Assembly: GCF_045635475.1 (NCBI RefSeq)
Contig: NZ_JBJGXI010000016.1
Location: forward strand, 27,656 to 91,655
Origin: JBJGXI01 sp045635475
GTDB lineage: Bacteria; Bacillota; Bacilli; Bacillales; Amphibacillaceae
Reading direction: 5' to 3'
DNA: 64,000 bases
The position numbers and the translations under genes were made by a program. Each line of letters begins with the position of its first letter. The stretch's first letter is position 1. Under the pieces are notes generated by a model. It did not search any database, was not told where the DNA came from, and saw only the letters and a program-made list of their open reading frames with translations. Below, piece by piece: positions 1-5,659 of the stretch.

Positions 1-34
1 CTACCATAGAGCGCAAATAGCTAATATAATCCAT
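1..34 (-). CDS. 5' end of a gene, probable Nudix hydrolase (partial)
   Basis: Reading leftward, an AAGGAGTG ribosome binding site (41-48) sits 8 nt before an ATG at 32-34. The frame stays open to the window edge and reads MDYISYLRSMV. The opening pattern (M-x-Y-[IV]-x-x-L/M-R-x-[LM]-V) is how many Bacillaceae Nudix hydrolases begin, but only 11 complete codons are visible, so the family is a guess. The start itself is well supported. It lies downstream of the ferredoxin terminator and is transcribed in the same direction, probably as a separate unit. Confidence 0.45.
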   Translation of the reverse strand, partial: MDYISYLRSMV

Positions 35-144
35 ACATACCACTCCTTGTCCAAACCGTTATTTATAAGAATAGATTAACACAACCTGTTATTAGTTTCG
101 TCAATACTTCTCTCCCGCTAGCAACTTTCTCCGCTCACATGAAA

Positions 145-173
145 GGCCCATTCGCTTGAATTACGAATGGGCC
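145..173 (-). terminator. Ferredoxin gene terminator
   Basis: Perfect 10-bp stem GGCCCATTCG (145-154) and CGAATGGGCC (164-173), followed on the minus strand by a short T-containing tract. It lies 9 nt past the ferredoxin stop codon. Confidence 0.75.
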
Positions 174-181
174 CCACTATA

Positions 182-418
182 TTATATGCCGAAATATTTT
201 TCAGCCTTTTCTAAATAAGTTTCTTGCTCTGGTGTTAAATCGTATTCCTCTTCAATTGCATCAACTGGGCAAACTGCTTTACAAGCACCACAATCGATAC
301 AAATATCAGGATTTATATAAAATTGATCTTGTCCTTCTTCAATACAATCAACAGGGCAAACGGTCACGCATTCTCCTGCTTTTTCTGTCTCACAGGGTCC
401 GGTGATTACAAAAGCCAT
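182..418 (-). CDS. fer: Ferredoxin, 7Fe type (3Fe-4S/4Fe-4S)
   Basis: A 78-residue acidic electron carrier. The N-terminal cluster region has Cys9, Cys17, Cys21-Pro and Cys25. The second has Cys40-x2-Cys43-x2-Cys46-x3-Cys50-Pro. The long spacing between Cys9 and Cys17 is typical of the seven-iron ferredoxins of bacilli (one 3Fe-4S and one 4Fe-4S cluster), rather than the single-cluster Bacillus Fer of about 82 residues. It acts in the cytoplasm as a one-electron donor; its partner cannot be told from the neighbours. AAGGAGG lies 8 nt before the ATG. It is a single-gene unit with its own terminator. Confidence 0.9.
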   Translation of the reverse strand: MAFVITGPCETEKAGECVTVCPVDCIEEGQDQFYINPDICIDCGACKAVCPVDAIEEEYDLTPEQETYLEKAEKYFGI

Positions 419-557
419 CCGTATTCCTCCTTCGTATAAGTCCGTGCTTTCCCTTCTGATTAAATAACATTTACCCGGTATCTTGCAAGTAATGCGCCCT
501 AAAAAATGAAACTAACGTAATAATCTTTTCGTACAGTTAATAAGGGGGCGTAAACAG

Positions 558-887
558 ATGACGGATCGAACAGTCTATTGTACGAAATGTCTTAAAGAGA
601 TTAGGGTTCGTGATGACCTTGTTACAGCAACTAGTTTTTTCATCGTAGACCCATATCATACAGCTTGTTATGCAGAGGATTTGAAAGGTGCTAAAACACT
701 TTTTCTAAGCAATGAACCGATCAATGGTTTCGCAGGTAATTTTGTTACAATAGTTGCGTTGCTTGCTTTTATCGTTATTTTGCTTATTTATGATTCACCT
801 TTCAAGTGGCTATCCGCTGCCGCTTTAATCGTCGTCGGTTACCGGATTTATTCTTATATTGTTTTTGAACGACATATAGAAAAGTAA
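558..887 (+). CDS. Small membrane protein with zinc-ribbon-like N-terminus, unknown function
   Basis: A 109-residue protein. The N-terminus carries Cys8-x2-Cys11 and His34-x2-Cys37, a spacing that could bind one zinc ion. Two hydrophobic segments follow (about residues 61-78 and 83-101), ending in a short basic tail. AAGGGGGCG (542-550) lies 7 nt before the ATG. I do not recognise the family. It is transcribed divergently from the ferredoxin gene. The stop codon is followed directly by the short C repeat and a terminator. Confidence 0.7.
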   Translation: MTDRTVYCTKCLKEIRVRDDLVTATSFFIVDPYHTACYAEDLKGAKTLFLSNEPINGFAGNFVTIVALLAFIVILLIYDSPFKWLSAAALIVVGYRIYSYIVFERHIEK

Positions 888-890
888 ATT

Positions 891-938
891 TAAAAAGGCG
901 CCACGTAGTGTAACAGGTTCAGTTCTAGGAGAAAAAAT
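891..938 (+). repeat. Repeat C, copy 1 (3' of a stop codon)
   Basis: Begins 3 nt after the stop at 887. Core blocks are AAAAAGGCGC, TAGTG, TAAC, GGTTCAGTT and GGAGAAAAA. The same blocks in the same order occur on the minus strand at 4302-4349, directly after the stop of the aldo/keto reductase gene. Confidence 0.6.
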
Positions 939-957
939 AGTAAATAACACATCAAAT

Positions 958-997
958 AGGAGTACAAAATCACATAACGTTTCGTACTCCTTTTTAT
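958..997 (+). terminator. Terminator after the small membrane protein gene
   Basis: Stem AGGAGTAC (958-965) and GTACTCCT (984-991), followed by TTTTTATT. The rest of the 888-1231 gap holds repeat C, a 7-bp palindromic hairpin GTACCTT/AAGGTAC (1081-1102) and element E1; no gene is seen. Confidence 0.75.
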
Positions 998-1162
998 TGA
1001 TCTCACAACATTTATAACTTATTAACACCTAATTTAACATAAGAAATCGGAATCTTTTTAACAACGGTAAATAAATTTATGTACCTTGTGTAAATAAGGT
1101 ACTAAAACGAGTGTAAATAGCTTTATTATTAGAAGTGTGATAAGTGTTGCTGATAATAAATT

Positions 1163-1190
1163 GTTCAACTAACGCCGCAGTTATGTGGAA
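1163..1190 (+). repeat. CTAACGGG-type element E1
   Basis: GTTCAACTAACG, then CCGC, then AGTTATGTGGAA. This is a degenerate member of the 3' element family (core TTCAACTAACGGG-x-GC-x-TTAGTTGAA) whose best copy is at 4024-4055. No gene directly precedes it, so it may be what remains of a lost unit. Confidence 0.5.
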
Positions 1191-1231
1191 TAAATAGAAT
1201 TTATATGTACTTAATATTGGAGGATCTTATA

Positions 1232-1777
1232 ATGAAAAAAATAATAGTGTTTTTGTGTATTATGTTTGTCAGTGTAAGTTGCTCTTCTTCAGTTGCTTAT
1301 GATGAAAATGATATTGCTGCGATAGTTAGAGGGAAAGAGATAACCGTTAGAGATATTCGCCTAGTAGCAATTTTTAATAATGAAGAATTACCTCAGGTGG
1401 TAAAACATTATGTAAGAGAAGAGATTATGATTCAGGAAGCAAAGCAGATGGGAATAGAACTTCCAAAAGAAGTAAAAGAAGTTATTTCTTCAGACCATTC
1501 TTTACCTCCTGAACCACCTGAAGGTAAGGAAAATCCAATCCTTGAATTTTATAAGAGTCAAGCTAAGGAATTGGGAATGACCGCTGAAGAATACGTTGAT
1601 ATCTATATATGTAAATCAACCGAAAGAAGTGAATATGTTAGTAGATATATAAACCAAGAATTAGGTGAGGGAACTTCTCAAGGGGAAAAAGGAAAAGAGT
1701 ATCATAATAGACTGAATGAGTTTTATGATCAACTTTTAACAAAGTACGACGATGAAATTGAGATTTTAATTAAATAA
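1232..1777 (+). CDS. Lipoprotein with SurA/PrsA-like N-terminal helix region
   Basis: GGAGG (1219-1223) lies 8 nt before this ATG, so an in-frame upstream ATG at 1205 is not used. The 181-residue product starts MKKIIVFLC and has a lipobox ending at Cys17 (VSVSC), so it should be exported and lipid-anchored outside the membrane. Residues about 25-85 (an 'IVRGKEIT' strand followed by helices) look like the N-terminal chaperone segment of SurA/PrsA-type foldases, but no peptidyl-prolyl isomerase domain follows. The C-terminal half is helical and charged. Function unknown. Element E2 begins 14 nt after its stop. Confidence 0.65.
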   Translation: MKKIIVFLCIMFVSVSCSSSVAYDENDIAAIVRGKEITVRDIRLVAIFNNEELPQVVKHYVREEIMIQEAKQMGIELPKEVKEVISSDHSLPPEPPEGKENPILEFYKSQAKELGMTAEEYVDIYICKSTERSEYVSRYINQELGEGTSQGEKGKEYHNRLNEFYDQLLTKYDDEIEILIK

Positions 1778-1790
1778 TGATGGATCAGAT

Positions 1791-1821
1791 TATTCAACTA
1801 ACGGTAGCGAATGCTTAACAA
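1791..1821 (+). repeat. CTAACGGG-type element E2
   Basis: TATTCAACTAACGGTAGCG then AATGCTTAACA, 14 nt after the stop of the lipoprotein gene ending at 1777. It overlaps a terminator stem AGCGAAT (1806-1812) and ATTCGCT (1826-1832) followed by TTTTC. Confidence 0.6.
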
Positions 1822-1891
1822 GGGTATTCGCTTTTCTTTGTAGAAGTAAAGGAGCAGAAGAGTTGAAAATGAAGATAGGAGAGGTTATTAG

Positions 1892-2398
1892 TTGAAATAT
1901 TTTTTGTATGACTTACATTTAGCTCAAAATATGGACAATATCAGTGATGAAGAATTTGACCGAAACGATAGACAATGGCAAACAAACGTTGCAGAATATC
2001 AAGAAATATACAAGGGATTGTCTAAACGATTACCCCCTCGATATTTTTGAACACTTTAATTCTTGGGGATTCCACGACTACCGTTTAATGAAAATGGAGT
2101 TAGAACATAAAAGTTTTCTTGATTTAAACGTACATTTCACTATTTCAAGTGATGTTGAAATATAGAAAATGAGAAGTTATGGGTATTGAGTTTTGAAAAG
2201 GTCTCTTTTTCTCAATATCAGCACTATAATTATGATAATGAGAAAAGTATCTTTCACAGAGAGATAGATGAATGGTTATATCAAGAGTTTTTACCGATTG
2301 ACCAATTAACAATATCATTCGAAGTGTTATTTTCATCAGGCGGAAATGTTTTATTACATTTTCCAGACAAATCAGGATCAATTAAAAGGATAAAATAA
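1892..2398 (+). pseudogene. Broken gene of a small uncharacterised protein (two frameshifts)
   Basis: AGGAGAGG (1877-1884) lies 7 nt before a TTG at 1892. The frame reads MKYFLYDLHLAQNM... to a TGA at 2048. A second frame carries on the protein (IFEHFNSWGFHDYRLMKMEL...) to a TAG at 2163. The first frame then resumes as ENEKLWVLSFEKVSFSQY... to the stop at 2398. The pieces together make one plausible protein of about 168 residues, so this is one gene with two opposite frameshifts, the first probably in the C-run near 2032-2037. It resembles small cytoplasmic DUF4085-like proteins, weakly. Element E3 follows 14 nt later. Confidence 0.6.
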
Positions 2399-2411
2399 AC
2401 ACCGTATCCTT

Positions 2412-2436
2412 ATTGCAGTAACGGGGGCGATTACGA
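2412..2436 (+). repeat. CTAACGGG-type element E3
   Basis: ATTGCAGTAACGGGGGC then GATTACG, 14 nt after the end of the broken gene at 2398. Confidence 0.6.
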
Positions 2437-2517
2437 AAAAAACAGTCGGTACATTAACAGAAAAGTAATGCTTGTTTACTAAATATCTATTATAATTATT
2501 GATAGAGGTGATATAAC

Positions 2518-2766
2518 GTGGATAAGCAAATTCTTGATTTACTTACAGAAATGAATAAAGAAATTAAAAGTATGAAAACAGATGTAAATGATTTGAAAAC
2601 TGAAATGCATAATCGATTTGATACTATTGAAGCAAAACTTGAAGGTGTAGGCGGACAGTTCGAATTAACCAATGAATCAAGAATTATTGACGTAGATTTT
2701 ATCGCTGATAAAGTAAATAAACTTGAGAGAGAACTTTACATATTAAAGAATAAAAGTAATAACTAG
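2518..2766 (+). CDS. Small coiled-coil protein, unknown function
   Basis: An 82-residue, highly charged, helical protein starting at GTG with GAGGTGAT 6 nt upstream. Residues about 1-45 show heptad-like spacing of Leu/Ile/Met (LLTEMNKEIKSMKTDVNDL), and residues 62-80 form a second coiled-coil stretch (LERELYIL). No membrane segment or Cys. Similar short coiled-coil proteins of unknown role are common in Bacillaceae. A compact terminator begins at the stop codon, and element E4 lies about 95 nt downstream. Confidence 0.65.
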   Translation: MDKQILDLLTEMNKEIKSMKTDVNDLKTEMHNRFDTIEAKLEGVGGQFELTNESRIIDVDFIADKVNKLERELYILKNKSNN

Positions 2767-2792
2767 GGGGCGCTATATAGGCGCCCTTTATT
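2766..2792 (+). terminator. Terminator after the coiled-coil gene
   Basis: GGGGGCGC and GCGCCC around a TATATAG loop, followed by TTTATTCTT. It begins at the stop codon. Confidence 0.75.
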
Positions 2793-2859
2793 CTTAGTAT
2801 AATGTTTTGATTGTCAGGAGAAATAAAACATTTTAAACAACCCTTGAGAAAATATGCAC

Positions 2860-2884
2860 TTACACTAACGGGGGCTTTAGTAAA
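2860..2884 (+). repeat. CTAACGGG-type element E4
   Basis: TTACACTAA, then CGGGGGC, then TTTAGTAAA: the arms pair and the loop carries the conserved CGGGGGC. A further hairpin AAAGGATC...GATCCTTT (2887-2919), followed by TTTTTG, lies just downstream. Confidence 0.65.
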
Positions 2885-3056
2885 AAAAAGGATCCTCATA
2901 TACTATTGGCGATCCTTTACTTTTTGAATAGTTTCAAGAATTATTGGAATTTTACGTTAAAATGAAATGTGAATTTATGATCTTAAAGCAAAGGGCAGTT
3001 ATGTACAATAAGGGTAATAGCTTTCTTGGTTAAATATAAATAAGGGGGAGATTATT

Positions 3057-3446
3057 ATTAAGCACCTCAAAGTGTTCGTTATGTTAGTAATTGTATTAAT
3101 AATAACAGGTTGTAGTTCTGGTGCTACCGACAATCCAACAGCAAAAGAAATCTTAGATGGTAATGGTGATGCCGATATAATTAAGTTAGATGGTCTAATT
3201 TATTCTAAAAACACTAACCCCGAAACCAAACCAGAGAATGACTATTCTAAAGGGAAGAAAATAGGGGAAATTAAGAAGACAACTACTAATACTTGGTTGT
3301 TTCGAAATCTTTTTGCGAGTAATCTACCAAAAGGAACAGAAGTTTTTTCAACAGATGAAGATTATAAAAGTGGTGATGCACCATTTGTAATTTTAGTTGA
3401 AATGGACGGAAAAATTATTGACTACCACGCTTTAGTTGAAGGATAA
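3057..3446 (+). CDS. Small lipoprotein, probable ATT start
   Basis: AAGGGGGAG (3042-3050) is the only good ribosome binding site. At the right distance lie only ATT codons (3051, 3054, 3057). From ATT 3057 the protein reads MKHLKVFVMLVIVLIITGC, a proper lipoprotein signal with a basic n-region and lipid-anchored Cys19. The first standard start, GTG 3072, is 21 nt from the site and would lose the charged residues. The 129-residue product is a secreted lipoprotein with a mixed charged/beta-rich mature part. I do not recognise the family. Element E5 begins 13 nt after the stop. Confidence 0.6.
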   Translation: MKHLKVFVMLVIVLIITGCSSGATDNPTAKEILDGNGDADIIKLDGLIYSKNTNPETKPENDYSKGKKIGEIKKTTTNTWLFRNLFASNLPKGTEVFSTDEDYKSGDAPFVILVEMDGKIIDYHALVEG

Positions 3447-3458
3447 GCTTACTATTTT

Positions 3459-3480
3459 GTTGTGCTAACGGGTGCTTATC
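3459..3480 (+). repeat. CTAACGGG-type element E5
   Basis: GTTGTGCTAACGGGTGC then TTATC, 13 nt after the lipoprotein stop at 3446. The right arm runs into a short hairpin (CTTAT...ATAAGG). Confidence 0.55.
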
Positions 3481-3537
3481 TTTAATAAGGATTTGCACAC
3501 TTGTTCCATTACAGAGCAGTCACAAGAAGGTCATTAC

Positions 3538-4020
3538 TTGAAAAAAACTTTCTTTTGAATTTGTTTAATTGTAGGGTTTTCCATAATGAGTGGTTGTAAT
3601 AATCAAAATATAACTCCAGATTATCATTTACCTCTTAGTGGTAATAGTAATCATTGGCAAGTTAGTGGATACGAAATGTCGATTACTCCAGAGGAATTTA
3701 AAATAGATAATGGAACAATCTCTTTCAAAAATGAGCGTAGAACAGATTCTTTCTCCTTTAATACACATGCTATAATTAACGGTACTGATGAAACTATCCA
3801 CCATAAGTCTGTTACTGCAATGACAGCTAGTATAACAGAAGAGTCCACTGGAGGAATCGAAAGCGTAGTATTTAAAAACAATAATGGAGAACCTATTACG
3901 CTTGAAGATGTAAATGAAGTATATATGATTGTTAGTTGGCGGGATATTCAAAGTGAAAAAAATATTAACGAAAGAATTACTCTGTATAGTAAGTCTGACA
4001 ACGAACAAAGCTCCGAATAA
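3538..4020 (+). pseudogene. Lipoprotein gene with an in-frame TGA in the signal peptide
   Basis: AGAAGG (3525-3530) lies 7 nt before TTG 3538. That frame reads MKKTFF, TGA at 3556, then ICLIVGFSIMSGC and continues open to 4020. If the TGA were TGG (Trp), the result is a complete lipoprotein signal with lipid-anchored Cys20 and a 160-residue product. The only ATG downstream (3586) starts 3 codons before the Cys and would give no signal peptide. The mature part (about residues 21-160) is Ser/Thr/Asn-rich and probably beta-structured, with no family I recognise. Either a recent nonsense mutation or, less likely, TGA read-through. Confidence 0.6.
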
Positions 4021-4023
4021 TAA

Positions 4024-4055
4024 TTGTTCAACTATAGGGTGCTTTAGTTGAACAA
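4024..4055 (+). repeat. CTAACGGG-type element E6 (best hairpin)
   Basis: TTGTTCAACTA (4024-4034) pairs perfectly with TAGTTGAACAA (4045-4055); the loop holds ATAGGGTGCTT. It starts 4 nt after the stop at 4020. This copy defines the family as a hairpin. It is followed by a terminator-like hairpin (about 4075-4110, AAAAAACACTCA...TGAGCGTTTTTT). Confidence 0.7.
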
Positions 4056-4154
4056 GAAAAGTAAATAATACGAAAAAAACACTCAAAATTTTTTTCTGAG
4101 CGTTTTTTCTTGCTGCTTATACTGCGAATTATAGTTCGAAATGTATGCTAATTG

Positions 4155-4269
4155 AGTCAATTTCATAATTACCTTACACAGCTAAGTGCTTCCATATATA
4201 ATTCAGAGACGGTTTAATCCGACTATATATGGAAGCATGTAGCTAAAAATCAGTATTATGAAATTGACT
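4155..4269. mobile_element. MITE-like element M1
   Basis: Perfect 15-bp terminal inverted repeats, AGTCAATTTCATAAT (4155-4169) and ATTATGAAATTGACT (4255-4269). Inside lies a second inverted repeat, AGCTAAGTGCTTCCATATATA / TATATATGGAAGCATGTAGCT, imperfect. No coding capacity. A 91-bp relative with the same right end (TAGCTAAAAATCAGTATTATG...) lies at 52593-52683. No clear target-site duplication was seen. Confidence 0.65.
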
Positions 4270-4301
4270 AAATTATTATGTTATTTCTATTTCGATTAGC
4301 A

Positions 4302-4349
4302 TTTTTCTCTCCCGAAACTGAACCCGTTACCACTAAGTGCGCCTTTTGT
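4302..4349 (-). repeat. Repeat C, copy 2 (3' of a stop codon)
   Basis: On the minus strand, directly after the aldo/keto reductase stop at 4352: AAAAGGCGC, ACTTAGTGGTAAC, GGGTTCAGTTTC, GGGAGAGAAAAA. It matches the blocks of copy 1 at 891-938. Confidence 0.6.
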
Positions 4350-4351
4350 TG

Positions 4352-5191
4352 TTATGCTTTATTCATTTCGTCTGGATCCGATCCGACTCTTTCATCTTTG
4401 TTTAATCCATCAATTGCTGCCATATCTTCTGCAGACAACTCAAAATCAAAAACATCTGCATTTGAAACAATACGATGTTCTTTCACTGACTTCGGTATTG
4501 TCACAACCTCACTTTGCAAGTCCCAACGAATAATTACTTGTGCAGTTGATTTACCATATTTATCGGCAATTGCAAGTAATGTTGGGTCATCCAATAGTTG
4601 TCCCTGCTTTAGCGGAGACCATGCTTCTAATTGAATTTCGTGTTTTTTGCAATAATCACGTAATGTTTTTTGCGCTAAATGCGGATGGAATTCAACCTGA
4701 TTTACCATCGGCTTAATCTCTGCATCTTTTATTAAATCATCCAAATGGTGTTCTTTAAAATTACTAACACCGATTGCACGGATTTTACCGTCTTTATATA
4801 ATTTCTCCATGGCTTTCCATGTTTCTTTGTATTTCCCTTGTGCAGGTGTTGGCCAGTGAATTAAATACAAATCAAGATAGTCTAAACCTAACTTGTTTAA
4901 GCTTGTTTCAAATGCCGCCAATGTGGATTCATAGCCTTGATCACCATTCCACACCTTTGACGTAACAAAAATTTCTTCGCGAGGAACGCCAGATTCTTTT
5001 AGCGCCTGTCCTACACCTTCTTCATTTTTATAAATAGCTGCAGTATCGATACTTTTGTAACCATGCTTAAGAGCTGATTTAACCGAATGAACTACTTCTT
5101 CTCCATCCTTTACTTGAAAGACTCCTAAACCTAACCACGGCATTTTCACTCCATTATGTAGAGTAGTCGTATCTTGAAGATTAGTTGGCAT
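4352..5191 (-). CDS. yvgN: Aldo/keto reductase (YvgN/glyoxal reductase type)
   Basis: A 279-residue cytoplasmic NADPH-dependent reductase with the (beta/alpha)8 fold. The catalytic tetrad is visible: Asp49, Tyr54 (DTAAIYKNEEGVG), Lys79 (VTSKVW) and His112 (LIHWP). The cofactor motif IPKSVKEHRI is near the C-terminus. Length and motifs match the YvgN/YtbE group, which reduce methylglyoxal and other reactive aldehydes; the physiological substrate here is not known. AAAGGAGG lies 8 nt before the ATG. Stand-alone gene; repeat C follows its stop. Confidence 0.9.
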   Translation of the reverse strand: MPTNLQDTTTLHNGVKMPWLGLGVFQVKDGEEVVHSVKSALKHGYKSIDTAAIYKNEEGVGQALKESGVPREEIFVTSKVWNGDQGYESTLAAFETSLNKLGLDYLDLYLIHWPTPAQGKYKETWKAMEKLYKDGKIRAIGVSNFKEHHLDDLIKDAEIKPMVNQVEFHPHLAQKTLRDYCKKHEIQLEAWSPLKQGQLLDDPTLLAIADKYGKSTAQVIIRWDLQSEVVTIPKSVKEHRIVSNADVFDFELSAEDMAAIDGLNKDERVGSDPDEMNKA

Positions 5192-5400
5192 GCAAATTCC
5201 TCCTTTAATTGTTCCACATAATATTTTACACGCTTCACCTGATTTTTAAACTAATTTGCTCTTTGCTATTGTTTGAAACACCTCTTTAAAACTACGAATT
5301 ATATAATCGGAACATGTACTCCCCACGTGGAACTCAATTCCTTCGAGTAGCTAGACAGAAGCAGCAGACTCCAGATCCCAATATAAATTCTAAAATGATT

Positions 5401-5580
5401 TGGCGGCCACAGGAGCGCTTATTTCAACAAAATCCCTTGAATTAAAACGTGAGCGGCCACACGTGCACTTATTTGCATAATATCAAACAAAACAGCTCTC
5501 AATTAACTGAATAAGGTCTGTGGTGGCCGCCGAACTCAGAATAATGGATATTTGTCACAGATAGCGGCTTTGATGGCCGC
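5401..5580. repeat. Repeat B, copy 1 (nested hairpin element)
   Basis: Four boxes: GGCGGCCACAGGAGCGCTTA (about 5403-5422), GCGGCCACACGTGCACTTATTTG (about 5452-5474), then inverted GTGGTGGCCGCC (about 5520-5531) and TGATGGCCGC (5571-5580). The spacing matches the copies at 37.4, 48.3 and 58.2 kb. No ORF of note. The 5192-5649 gap holds nothing else recognisable. Confidence 0.7.
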
Positions 5581-5626
5581 ACAACTCAAGCTGCTCCAAG
5601 GCAACCGTAATCAGCTACCGACACTA

Positions 5627-5659
5627 AAGAAAAAAACAATAAGCTAGGTTCACTTATTG
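5627..5659 (-). terminator. helD terminator overlapping the stop codon
   Basis: Minus strand CAATAAG (5653-5659) pairs with CTTATTG (5637-5643) and is followed by a run of T (complement of 5627-5636). The helD TGA (5650-5652) lies in the loop. Confidence 0.65.

Noticed and set aside
825..1028. 67-codon ORF on the minus strand
   Set aside because: It covers the terminator and repeat C and overlaps the real gene end; no ribosome binding site. Its similarity to an ORF at 4278 comes only from repeat C.
1160..4060. Reading the CTAACGGG elements as true integron attC sites
   Set aside because: They lack the paired GTTRRRY/RYYYAAC boxes of attC and no integrase gene is seen, so only the layout, not the sequence, is integron-like.
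3628..4086. 152-codon ORF opposite the broken lipoprotein gene
   Set aside because: Antisense to a gene with a better site and a lipobox; low-complexity Phe/Ile-rich translation without a start site.
4278..4634. 118-codon ORF on the plus strand
   Set aside because: Antisense shadow of the aldo/keto reductase gene, whose catalytic residues are intact.
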